Below the pieces are notes generated by a model. That model worked only from the letters and a program-made list of their open reading frames with translations, was not told the DNA's origin and searched no databases. This document shows, piece by piece, positions 21,379 to 31,696 of a DNA stretch of 64,000 nucleotides; position 1 is the first letter of the stretch, and each line of letters begins with the position of its first letter. Origin of the DNA: Gentiana macrophylla (taxonomy: Eukaryota > Streptophyta > Magnoliopsida > Gentianales > Gentianaceae); contig CM047810.1 in NCBI GenBank assembly GCA_026214975.1, positions 35,699,318-35,763,317 on the forward strand, given 5' to 3'. The position numbers and the translations under genes were made by a program.

Positions 21379-21699
21379 TTAAAAGGAACAAAGTTTCTCA
21401 GCCTTGACTAAATTGAGCAACGTTTCAAAGGTACGAATTGAGCAAGGTAGAGTGATAGCCTTAGATTCAATACATTGGATTTCATCTTCATAACAATCCA
21501 ACAAAGCTTGAAATCTGTTGGAAGATAAACAAGCAAGTGGGATCACATATCGTTTATGTTCCTCCCCTACATACACCGGAAAACATCCCCTCGTCGGAGC
21601 CATAACTTCCGGCACCTTCCTCTTCTCATCTTCTTCTTGTTTTCTTCTCTTGTTTCTCAGCTTATTCGCAATCCAGTTTGTCACTTTCTTTCCCAACAT
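21379..21699 (-). CDS. SAUR: SAUR-family auxin-responsive protein
   Basis: This 106-residue single-exon gene matches the small auxin-up RNA family in length and order. A basic N-terminus (KKVTNWIANKLRNKRRKQEE) is followed by the core GCFPVYVGEEHKRYVIPLAC. Then come SSNRFQALLDCYEDE, IESKAITLPCS and FETLLNLV. SAUR proteins inhibit PP2C.D phosphatases, which activates plasma-membrane proton pumps and promotes cell expansion; that is family knowledge. A TATA box lies about 110 bp upstream (rc of 21809-21819). It is one of few intact reading frames here, with no indel. The C-terminal half (CYEDEIQCIESKAI) is less canonical than usual, where LL..AEEEFGF is expected, so it may be a divergent member. 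It stands alone among transposon remains rather than in the usual SAUR cluster. Confidence 0.85.
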   Translation of the reverse strand: MLGKKVTNWIANKLRNKRRKQEEDEKRKVPEVMAPTRGCFPVYVGEEHKRYVIPLACLSSNRFQALLDCYEDEIQCIESKAITLPCSIRTFETLLNLVKAEKLCSF

Positions 21700-21808
21700 T
21701 ATTGCAGATTCAAATGCAAACCAAACTTTGACTGCGACAATTCAGTAGAAACGCAAGCGTGTGCAAAAGGGATTTGAAGTTGAGAAGAATGAATATGACT
21801 TCAACCCG

Positions 21809-21819
21809 CTTTTTATAGT
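21809..21819 (-). promoter_or_regulatory. TATA box of the SAUR gene
   Basis: The minus strand reads CTATAAAAAGC about 110 bp before the SAUR start codon. Confidence 0.55.
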
Positions 21820-21877
21820 AGTAAGTAGGTGGTGTAATTCTTGCTTGTTTATGTTTACGTGTAAACTTGTACATTTG

Positions 21878-21881
<4 letters not shown>

Positions 21882-21925
<44 letters not shown>
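21882..21925. repeat. (AT)n microsatellite
   Basis: About 44 bp of pure AT dinucleotides lie upstream of the SAUR gene. A shorter run is at about 22110-22132. Confidence 0.95.
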
Positions 21926-21926
<1 letters not shown>

Positions 21927-22590
21927 TCTTATTATTTATAATGAAACACACGTATTTGCATTGATGTTTTTCTATGTATAACTGGACGTATGCTTTACTA
22001 TTAATTGAATTTATAGTAAATTATTATCTTTTCATTTGTGTAAAATTGTATATTTATATTATAGATCCATACATATTTAATTTCTCATTACGTGCATCGC
22101 ACGGGTAAAGAAATATATATATATATATATATATGGGCAAAAGGAAAACATGACGTTAATTTTCGCTAGTTGACCAGGAAATGTCTATGGAGTTGGTTGA
22201 CTGTTATAATATGGCAACTAAAAATTTGACGATTTCTGCTTAAACAAAAATATATACTGTATTCCTTGTGAAGGAATTGATGGGATAAGACAAAGGGGGG
22301 AGAAGAAGGGTAATTTCCGCCGAAAATGATGAAGATTGACTTATACCATCATCCGGAATTTTATCAAAAGTGTTATTAGCTTCCAATACAAATTTGTTCA
22401 CTTAGTCAAAAGTATATATAGAGTGAGAAATCTATTCGCAACGTGGATTTATAAAATAAAACTATTTTGTTTAATTGTAACAACTTGTTCTACAAACCGA
22501 ATCTACAACCAGAAGGAGATGTTTGGCACATGCCAAATAAGCGAAACTCAACACACGTCAATCCGTCAACTTAAAGTCTATGAAACTGTG
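21926..22590. other. Intergenic with short hairpin
   Basis: CGTGCATCGCACGGG near 22093 can form a hairpin of the type seen at Helitron ends, but no CTAG-type terminus follows. No gene is recognised. Confidence 0.3.
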
Positions 22591-22748
22591 CAGGGACGGA
22601 CTCAAGGCATATACGAATTTTATTTTTGATACATTAAAAACTCTATATAACTCAGTCCAACACAATTAATTGTCTTAATCCAACTCACCCGACCATACAA
22701 ATATAGTCCATTAGTCCACTCAACCTCCAATTCCTGGTTTCGTTCCTG
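22591..22748. mobile_element. hAT-type MITE with perfect 8-bp duplication
   Basis: The 158-bp unit starts CAGGGACGGACTCAAGG and ends TTCGTTCCTG, giving imperfect inverted ends CAGGGACGGA/CAGGAACGAA. AAACTGTG flanks it on both sides (22583-22590 and 22749-22756), a perfect 8-bp target duplication as made by hAT transposases. Confidence 0.75.
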
Positions 22749-22756
22749 AAACTGTG

Positions 22757-25495
22757 CCAAAAAAAATGCAAAATTTATTTTAAAAAAATGCCATTAAAAA
22801 AAACGGCACACCGCCACCGCAAGCTACATTGAAACTGAATCCACGACTGGAATGCGACGTAGGTACGTGCTCAATAAGCAAACTCAAAGGACACGTCACT
22901 CCGATGACTTAAAGTCGCTAAAACTGTGCACACACAAAAATACGAAAGCAAAAGAAACTAACAATGACATACTCGGGATCAGAAAAATAAAAAAAAAAAA
23001 GCAAATAAAAAGATTGAGGAAAGCTTGAAATTGGTTCAAGATTGAAGGATGGGCGTTGTATCATAATAAAAATGATAGCCACCAAAAGGAGGAAAACAAA
23101 AGAACATCTCGCAGATGAGATTCTTTTAAAAGAGTGGGATTCTGCAATATACGGTGGTCTGCAAAGAAAACTCAGGCCGCTTGGAAGGAAGATAATGAGT
23201 TTTTACGTAAGCCCTTAGGAAGTGGGAACGTTAAGGGAAACATCGCATGTTGGACTTGGAAACATTTAATACAAAAGGAAAAGAATATTGGACTTGAGAA
23301 CGTTTGTCGCGTGACCTTAATCGTTAATGATTTGATAAACAAAGTGGCTGTTAGCGAACTGAGAGAATCCTCGGTTCGCATGAATGTTGCAGAGGAATCA
23401 TCCCACAACAGAAAACAAAACAAAAGTGCAAGGTCGAGCACTTGAAAGACTAAACTACTGAGAAATCAAGAAGAGTGTAAGAATCTCAACATGAGGGAGC
23501 TATGGGGCCAAAACGAATACACCAAAAGGTTTTAGAATGGAAAATAAAACTTGTCAAGAAGTGTCCAAGTTTGCGTAAGTCAAGGAGAGGTGATATCAAG
23601 ATTGAAAAAGATAGAAACTTTTCCTCAAGGTATTGTAAAGGAATTCAAGAGTTTGAAAAAGGTCTACAATAAACAAGCTTTTGAGTGAAGGTGAAAAGAC
23701 ACTTAAGAAATGTCGGATGAAGTTTGATTTCAATGAATTAATTCAAACCTTCAAAGGATGTTTAAAAGTCACCAAAGGTCCGAGTCAAAGGGGTCAATGT
23801 TGCACTTTACTCAATGGAAGTAGTACAATACCAAATAATAAGTACTCAAGGTTATCCCTAATGTAGGGCTTGAAGGAAAAGGTTATAACAATATAGACAT
23901 TTTAACTGGTGTAACAAAAATGTTATAATAAAACACCAAGATAAGAGGTGGGAATGTCAAGAGGTGTGTCTGGCGGTTCACGGATGAAGTTTGATTTCAA
24001 TGAATTAATTCAAACCTTCAAAGGATGTTTAAAAGTCACCAAAGGTCCGAGTCAAAGGGGTCAATGTTGCACTACTCAATGGAAGTAGTACAATACCAAA
24101 TAATAAGTACTCAAGGTTATCCCTAATGTAGGGCTTGAAGGAAAAGGTTATAACAATATAGACATTTTAACTGGTGTAACAAAAATGTTATAATAAAACA
24201 CCAAGATAAGAGGTGGGAATGTCAAGAGGTGTGTCTGGCGGTTCACGGCTCTAAATGGCACGAATGAGCTTTACAAAAGGATGGGATACAATGTGCATTA
24301 GTCTGGATTGAAGTTAATAGAAGTTTTGGAGTTCAAATGTTGGCCGGCTAGAAGGGCTCGGAAGACGTTTCCGCAAACGACTACCTTCAGCCTGAAACCG
24401 GGTAAGCATATTTTTCCAAAAGGTTAAAGATAAGTAATTAAAATGGGATGTCATAGTAGGCTTAAGGGTCCGAGTGATAAAAGATGAGATGCATACAACA
24501 TACCTTGAAAGGAAATGCAACATTAAGTGAAAAAGTTACAACACCAACACTAACCTTAGGAGGGAAGCTAAGAATGAACACGGTAAGAAGAATGTTTTAC
24601 TATTAAAAGGTTAGATAAAATTTGAATTTTAAAGGAAGAATGGGAGTACCACAATGCACAATCAGAGAGGACTTGTTTTTTTGGATTTGAAAAGTAAAAA
24701 GGTGTGAACTTGTTCAAGAGAAAGGCTTAAGGCGATATGCTTCTGAGGCAATTCATGACAACAAATGGAGAGGATTCGTTGAGCTCATAGACCTCAAGTG
24801 AGGGGTTAACTGGGAATTAATTTATTGGAGAAGTTATGGTTGTAGAAGGGCATGAAAGGTTTGAACATCAAGTGTGGCATGCTGGAAGATAGCGACTCGG
24901 TGCTTGTTTATAACTGCAAAAGGAACCATAACGTTAACCTTATAAACATCTTACTAAAAGCCATAACCCATGAGAGATTCAAACTTCGGGAAAACTTCCA
25001 GAACATACTGAACATAACTTATTATTCTCTAAGCCCTAACCTTAAGTCAAAGAGGTGAGGATTCCCTTTAGGCGGCTAGGGTTGATATTACTCCGGACCT
25101 GATATTATCGACTTGGGCAGCCCAAACCAAAAGGATTTTGTGCACGATCAAAAGAGAAAAGATTAAGGTCTTGGATTTTTCTAGGAGATAACAAAAGATT
25201 AGAATTTTTGAATGAGAAAGAGTCAGTCAAAAGCAATTTTTTTTGAATACACAAGCTGTCAAAATTTCCAGATTAGTAAACACTTATTTGAATTGTAGAT
25301 TGCGATCAAACGAAGTGGGATTTTATATTTATTCCAAAAGGAAGATTGTAGATAAAAGTGTTGTCTACAACATATCAAAAATTCAGGTCATTGGAAGGTT
25401 TTTAACCTGTTCAAAACAGAAGAAGAAGTGAAAGCGCTGCTGTAGATTTTCTGGACACAGTGTTCAGCAATGACATGAACTTTTTGAACAATCCA
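22757..25495. other. Unassigned region with tandem duplication
   Basis: A plus-strand ORF at 23134-23445 (MGFCNIRWSAKKTQAAWKED...) has no recognisable domain and may be chance. The segment 22880-22932 partly repeats 22540-22590 (AAGCAAACTCA, ACTTAAAGTC, AAACTGTGCA). A near-identical 267-bp tandem duplication lies at 23714-24247. I see no other gene. Confidence 0.3.
23714..24247. repeat. 267-bp tandem duplication
   Basis: Copy 1 (23714-23980) and copy 2 (23981-24247) both start CGGATGAAGTTTGATTTC and end TGTCTGGCGGTTCA. By eye they differ only by a two-base deletion in copy 2 (CACTTTACTC against CACTACTC). Such identity means a recent event or an assembly artefact. Confidence 0.9.
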
Positions 25496-25817
25496 TGTTG
25501 TGGAAATATTACATATCAAATATTATGTAATATTTATTTATTTCGTGTATACATTATTTGTACACTTTATTTCTAAAATGACATATTAATTGTGGTACAT
25601 ATAAACAATTAATATGTCAAACTCTAGTTTACTTTATGTCATAAACATAGCTTTTACTTTTTACATGCTTGCTTGCCGCCCATAGCTATATACTCTAGTG
25701 GCCGCCCAAGCTAGCTAGTATCTCCCCTCAATTGTAAATATTTATACTTCTTTCATTTTATGAATAAACTAAGTTGAAGTTTACTCTAGTGTTTATCACT
25801 TTCTCAAACTCTCTTCA
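25496..25817 (+). repeat. 5' LTR of a copia element
   Basis: The 322-bp LTR starts TGTTGTGGAAATATTAC and ends CTCTCTTCA. It is followed at once by the initiator-Met primer site TGGTATCGGAGCC (25818-25830). Confidence 0.7.
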
Positions 25818-26832
25818 TGGTATCGGAGCCTTACTGAGTTCTAAAATCCACTGCAAACTCGATTCATTTATTCCAAAATGTCTACTTTAATCGACGTTTC
25901 ATCTTCATCAGTAGACTCCCAGTGCCTCAAAGATGACTGGTCACTGAATCTTCATCATACACAAATCATAGACTTGATGGTAACAACTACTTGCTCGTGG
26001 TCAAGATCTATGAAAATGTACATCTCTCGACAAGGTAAGATGGGATACCCGTCCGGCTCTAAACTCCGCCTCTTGAAGATGACCCCGGATTTGAAGCATG
26101 GGACACTACTAATAATCAAGTCATGACCATTCTCACAAGATCCATGACAAAAGAAGTTAGTGAGAACTTTATGATGTATGATAATCGCAAAGGAAATGCA
26201 GGATAATGCCGGAGATCTTTACTCCAAGAAAGACAATACATCGAAGTGTATGAACTTGAAGCTCACATTCAAAACTGCAGACAAGGAGATATGTCTGTAA
26301 CTCAATACTTCAACCAACTATCTAGGGCATGGCAACACCTAGATATGTTGGAAACTCACCCCTGGAATGATGTTAAGGATGCTGCCCTTTATAAGGACAT
26401 TATTGAGAAAAAAATAGTATTCAAGTTTCTTATTGGACTGAATCCTACTCTTGATGATGTTAGAGGAAGAATCCTTGCCACAAAACCTCTCCCCAATCTC
26501 AAATCCATGTTTGCTGAGGTCAAACATGAGGAAAGCGGGAGGAAAGTGATGCTGCTGAACTCCCCTGCTGACAACCCTCCTGAGAGTGCTACCTGCCGAC
26601 CGCCGTGAAGCTCACCGAGGTTACTGAGAGACATCTAGGAAGCCTCTTGATAGAACTGAAAGTTGTTCGTGAGCACTTTAACGCACAAATCACACCAAGG
26701 ACACTTGCTGGAAGCTACATGGCAAGCCTAACTCCTCCAAGCCTCCAAACCTACCAGGGAAAGTCAGGGCAGGCATGTCAACGAAGAGGACAATGATAAC
26801 AAGTTGAATGCTCAGTTTGCTGCATTCAAAGC
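25818..26832 (+). pseudogene. Copia leader and Gag remnant, cut by a Ty3 LTR
   Basis: After the primer site comes ATG at 25878 (MSTLIDVSSSSVD...), with WSRSMKMYISRQGKMGYPSG, the start of a copia Gag. The best frame, 26246-26608, holds LEAHIQNCRQGDMSVTQYFN and FLIGLNPTLDDVRGRILATK, the capsid domain of this copia branch. Further on TNHTKDTCWKLHGKP is the end of a zinc knuckle, with stop codons before it. At 26833 the sequence switches to the end of a Ty3 LTR, so protease and pol of this copy are not visible. Confidence 0.7.
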
Positions 26833-27848
26833 TGTATCGGATTTTTATCTAAGCAAAATAAACAAGTAATAAATTAAATCCCGTATACCCCAAGTGCAGG
26901 GATCGTAGTATAGAGGTTAATACCGGGTCGATCTCACAGGGAATCGGGGTTGTTTGTTCTAGTTTTTATTTAACTAACCTAAATATGTCACGACTACTAC
27001 TACAAAAAGATTATAACAAAATAAAACAATTAACAAGTAACAAAGCTAAAAACGATAATAACGAAAGTAAACTGGACAGAAGATCGAGATCTAAAGCCAG
27101 GAAAATATGGTTGCGAACAAGATAACTAAACTAAGTTTATTCTAACCCTAATACGCAATAAAAACTATAGCTTTACTAGGCAATTCTAGCACAAGTGATT
27201 TTAGTCAATAATTTAACGAACGAACAAGCTATTGATCCACCAATCCTACAACAATCAATTTCTATCTAGATTATCTCGTGATTTTTAACCAAGTTGTGAT
27301 TCACCTAACAAAGGTATGAACTCCTAATCTCTTAGAAAAGTTCGCCTATCAATCTTTTATCTTTCGATCCTAAAGATTAATGCTTTCAAATCAAAGGTGT
27401 AAGATTTCTCAATCTAGCAACCTAGAAATTCAACCTAATAACTCTCGTTAATTTTATATTAAAGATCTAATCTTTATTATGGTGATCTAGGGTTTAATAA
27501 CGATTCTCATCAATATCAAACAATCAAGCATGCAAGCATCTCTCGATATAATTGCATAAAATCAACATAAACATAATAAAGATACAACTTTGATAAGAAA
27601 AACTCACAAGATAATCAAGAAACGAAACTGAATTGTTGATAGGATGGCTTCACAATGCTTGTTCCAAAAGCCTTTAGCCTCTAAACATCACTTGAAAGCT
27701 CGAATTTGCTTGAATAAAGTACATAAATTGAAAGGTCTAATCTAGAGAGTGAAAAGCATAAAGATTGATATAAACAAGTATAAAACGCAGCTAAGCCGCC
27801 AAGATGAATTAGCGTTCTGAATGTATGTATCTAGGGTTGAAATCCGCA

Positions 27849-27859
27849 GCTATTTATAG
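27849..27859 (-). promoter_or_regulatory. LTR TATA box
   Basis: The minus strand reads CTATAAATAGC, immediately downstream of the GGACGCCCGTCC cluster in the direction of transcription. Confidence 0.55.
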
Positions 27860-27896
27860 ATTTTTAAGTCGGCCAGCTTTGCTATATGTCCGCCAA

Positions 27897-28088
27897 TGGA
27901 CGCCGTCATCCGCTATCTTTGGACGCGTCTGTCGATCTTCATAAAAATCTTTGAGTCGGGCCGAGCTGGATTAGACGCCCGTTCTATGTTAAATCAGACG
28001 CTCGTCCAACAATTATCTCAAAACTCTGAATCAAGTTTCTTCTTCTGGACGCCCGTCCAAATACTCAGACGCCCGTCCACTGGACGCT
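27897..28088 (-). repeat. Cluster of GGACGCCCGTCC motifs upstream of LTR TATA box
   Basis: TGGACGCCCGTCCA at 28046-28059 and CAGACGCCCGTCCA at 28066-28079 are the best copies. Related copies are at 27995-28008 (CAGACGCTCGTCCA), 27973-27984, 27921-27930, 27897-27908 and 28081-28088. The core is close to a palindrome. Confidence 0.7.
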
Positions 28089-28445
28089 ACTTCAACCGTG
28101 CGTTCAGTTTGCTTCAAATTCGATTTTTCCATCTCTATCTTCAACCGACTTCACCTTTATCTCTTTTTCTTCATATAAATCCGATCCTTACATATTTTAA
28201 TCCTCTTTTGAACCAATTTCATGTATCTACAAGATAATAAAACATTGCAAAGTGTAATATCATTCAAATTAATAGAAAATCAACAATAAAAACACATAGT
28301 TCAACCAACTTTGCAATTAAACCACTTCAAACCTCACTTGCTCAATAAACCAATAAAACACTCAACTTCTATGCAAATTATATAAATATGGAGGAAATTA
28401 TTACGAAATATAACATTATAAATCACATAAAAATCACCCTAAACA

Positions 28446-30251
28446 ACTCCCTCACACTTATCTTTTGCTCGTCCCGAGCGAAACAAGACAAGGTCTAGGC
28501 TCGGAAAAAGGATAGACATTTCAGCAGATATAACGCATATTTAATAAATCAGAAGTTCACCCCGGTGTGTGTGCAAAGCCATAGTAAACTTCCACTAAGT
28601 CCACACTTGAAATTTATTCAAATCAACTAGCCAATATCCCATTTAAACTAGAAATAATTGACACTTATAACATGCACCCTACAAAACGTAACATATCCCG
28701 GGAAGGATGATAGAATACATTTAGGACCTTTCTGACATACTCAGAGGATAATCCCTACAACATATCTGTCGGTTTATACTGGGGATAAGGTAGACGGTAA
28801 CTAAGTCTCTTACTCATTCATACCAGATTCCTTATATAAGTTGATTTAATTCACTTCACATTTAAACACACATCAGAATGAGCTATTGACCTGTCATATC
28901 AGAATAGGATATTTGATATATACCCTACCTTACTCAAATCATAAGGCAGCTTTTTCTGACTGTCGTGAGCTTTTGGTCATCATAGTGGTATAGGACATTT
29001 GAGATACGCCCTACCTCACTCCAATCATCGACCAGCTTCCGACACACCCAATTAATTCATTTTTTTAAAACAACTTTTCCGAAAGCTCAATAGTTACGTT
29101 TCACTTATCACATTCAAACCTAAGATATTCACAGTATGTCATACTCCGGCTCTAAACACAAACTATTATAATTCTCACGATACGTACATTAGCACTAAGC
29201 ACAAGATACTTATAAGATAATCAAACATTTCTAATCTAAATGGGTATAGCTTTATATTTTAGCTCATCGTTCAGTATGGCTCGTGAAAGGTATGTCGGGT
29301 GAAACAACTAACTTACTAAACATACGGTATACAGCATCAATGACTATAAAAACCGAACAAAAATATGCATTTGCTCACTCGGGACAAAACAAAATTTTCA
29401 AAAATTTTAGCTCATTTCTCAGCGTAGAATCATAATATAATTAAGCAAATGATAGATACACGTAACCATTCCCCTCCCCCACACTTAAACCACAACATGT
29501 CCTCAGGTTGTGCAGAACGTAAAAAAGGGACAAAACACTTAGTTGATTGTAACAGATACTCGAATCGTTGGTCAGGCCGGAGCATGAAAAGGCCAACGCT
29601 CTCAATGGCGTATATAACTCATGTAAGCACGATGTAAAAGCTAGCTCGACAAAACAGCTAGAAATATGCCTGCACTACTCGATAAACACGGGAAAATCTC
29701 GGGGAAAAGGGGAAATTATACCATAATGAAGGAAATGAAAGATAACGAAAGGATAAGGTAAAACTGAATTAGATCAAAAGATAAAACATTCAATACAATG
29801 AAAATCGAAAGCATAGTAAAGTCAAATGAAAGTGCGAAACGCCTTAAGGCTTACATGATTCATCCAGAAAAATATGGCAACGAGAACTGACAGTAGCTAA
29901 TCATGAAAGGAATACAATGAACCAAGTAAGGAAAAGTAGTAGGACAATACAAGCATCTCATCAAAAATACATAAGCTAGAATCAGAAACATAACATCAGG
30001 TCTGCCCCGGCACTGAAGAATCACCAGCAGGAGGTGCTCCACCCGTAGGAGTATCAGAAGAGGGTCCAGCCTGTGTAGTGGTAGTCCTCTCTGCTGTGTC
30101 GGTCTGCTCATCATCAGAAGACGACGAATCTGAATAACCTCCGCAATGGCCTGCTTCAATCTCGCCGAGTAAACGTAATCTATAATGCTTGGGTCGAAGA
30201 CTCCCCAGTCCCTCGGAGGACGGCCCTCACTCATACACCGCAAAATAGACA
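28446..30251 (-). mobile_element. Internal region of the second Athila/Tat-like Ty3 element
   Basis: The first 1.1 kb is non-coding but shares ordered blocks with the 2701-3740 region of the gag-only element. These include TTTGCTCGTCCCGAGCGAAACAA near 28464, the block at 28745-28788 with TTTATACTGGGGATA, and CCTCCCCCACACTTAAACC near 29472. A minus-strand reading from 30243 has GRPPRDWGVFDPSIIDYVY followed by SARLKQAIAEVIQIRR, of unknown function. The element is cut by the assembly gap. Confidence 0.55.
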
Positions 30252-30351
30252 NNNNNNNNNNNNNNNNNNNNNNNNNNNNNNNNNNNNNNNNNNNNNNNNN
30301 NNNNNNNNNNNNNNNNNNNNNNNNNNNNNNNNNNNNNNNNNNNNNNNNNNN
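30252..30351. other. Assembly gap (100 N)
   Basis: Exactly 100 N bases stand here, a conventional placeholder. The true length is unknown, and the sequence types differ on the two sides. Confidence 0.99.
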
Positions 30352-31204
30352 TTATCGAATACTTCGGTAAGGTCAACACTCCGTGTCAGAGTCAACCTTT
30401 CCTTGCTGGCCTCGAAAGCATCCTCACACCTGACTCCACTCGCACTTCACACTTTTCCGTAAGTCAGTGGTCTGTGAAGCAATCCTCAAAAATCCTAACA
30501 AAGCGCTCAGAGATCCCGCCACCCCAAGAAACTTATTATTTCAAATCAGAGTCGGCCTAGGGGCTACTTGGCCATCGCTTATCTTTTGATCAACTTTGAC
30601 TCATTATACTAAAAATGACATGGCCTAACAAGTTTACTTGGTCCAACTACAACTGCTTTCTCAAGTGTCTGCATAGTATATCCTCAAGTGGTCCTCATGC
30701 TCATACTCATCCTCCGAGTAGATCAAAATATCATCAATGAACACTCATCACAAGCTTGTGTCTGTGGATACGCATAAAGATTCTTTCGTATAGGTCCATA
30801 AATGTCGACGGTGCATTCGTGAGACCAAATGGCATGACTATGAACTCAGAATGCCCATACCTAGTGTTGAACATCGCTTTGGATATCCTTCTCATTGACC
30901 TTAATCGGTGATACCTCGACCTCAAGTCTATCTTAAAAGAGACTTTCTTCCCCTGGTTGATTAAACAGTCGCTCCGGCCCTCGGGAGTGATACTTATTCT
31001 GATGGTCAACTTATTCAACTCTCATATAGTCTATGCACATCCTCATACTACCATTCTTCTTCTTCACTTAACAAAACTATAGCTTCCCTGCTGTGATGTA
31101 CCAGGCCCGATTATCTTCTTCTAACATATCCGCCAACCGGCCCTTCAACTCTACTAACTCGGCTTTGGCCACATCCTGCACGGTGCCCTGGCCCATCGGG
31201 GTCT
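30352..31204 (-). pseudogene. Ty3 RT and RNase H relic
   Basis: The minus strand carries SFKIDLRSRYHRLRSMRR and FNTRYGHSEFIVMPFGLTNA followed by PSTFMDLYERIF, the central RT motifs of Ty3 elements. ILIYSEDEYEHEDHL follows the expected catalytic (F/V)-D-D position, where the frame is lost at about 30730. Further on FLGVAGSLSAL and RIASQTTDL resemble the FLGLAGYYRRFI..FSRIA..LT start of RNase H. The wording is closer to chromovirus-type Ty3 pol than to Athila. Many stops make it non-functional. It may or may not belong to the element on the left of the gap. Confidence 0.7.
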
Positions 31205-31696
31205 CAGAACGCCCTGTGCCCAGAGCTCAGAAGGCTAACGAGTCATAAATGACACGGCACAACTTCTGGGACTCGCTCGCTGGTCTAAAAGGCTAACCCG
31301 AAGCCGACAAGCACCTTTATGCCTCACACTTATATGGTGGCAGCAGATCAGATTTCACCGATGTGAGACTTTACATTCTCCCTCTTATAAGGGGGACTCC
31401 ACAGTCCTCGCCAGACGACCAAGATTGGTGTCCTAGTCACCTTTACCTAGATTTCTGAGGTGCTCACCGCCTCACGCGTGTGACACTAAGTTCCAAATGA
31501 TAGTCGGCTCCGAGCACAAATTTTTAACGCCCGCTCACACTTCGCCCGGTAGCTTAAATGAGTCATAAATGGTCCAGATTAACCGCTTAAACCGCCGCTC
31601 TGCTGGTTTGAGCAAGACTAACCTGCTGACAAGCACCTTTTATGTCCCACACTTATACATGGGTGGTCTTCTACTATTTTTCCCATGCGACTTACA
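31205..31696 (-). mobile_element. Degraded TRIM (terminal-repeat retrotransposon in miniature)
   Basis: Read on the minus strand this copies the plan of the intact TRIM at 56827-57342. LTR-like halves lie at about 31205-31374 (ending ACCGATGTGAGACTTTACA) and about 31525-31696. Between them is a polypurine area (rc of CTCCCTCTTATAAGGGGGAC) and a weak trace of the initiator-Met primer site near 31505. Shared wording includes GAGTCATAAAT, GGCTAACCCGA, GACAAGCACCTTTATG and TCACACTTATA. Target duplications are not clear. It sits about 1.5 kb upstream of the DNA demethylase gene. Confidence 0.65.

Larger units (their letters stand above)
26833..28445 (-). repeat. LTR of a second Athila/Tat-like Ty3 element
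   Basis: On the plus strand it runs from TGTATCGG to CCTAAACA. It ends next to a pyrimidine-rich ACTCCCTCACACTTA, the complement of a polypurine tract, so this is the 3' LTR of a minus-strand element. CAGGGATCGTAGTATAGAGG and GTCGATCTCACAGGGAATCG near 26895-26946 match the wording at the same place in the 979-2685 LTR. It has a TATA box at 27849-27859 and a cluster of GGACGCCCGTCC motifs upstream of it. Only one copy is in the window, so the outer border is inferred. Confidence 0.65.

Noticed and set aside
21379..21777. Plus-strand ORFs overlapping the SAUR gene
   Set aside because: They are antisense shadows; only the minus strand encodes the conserved SAUR core and has a matching TATA box.
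22090..22110. Helitron 3' end at the CGTGCATCGCACG hairpin
   Set aside because: No CTAG-type terminus follows within the usual distance and no 5' end was found.
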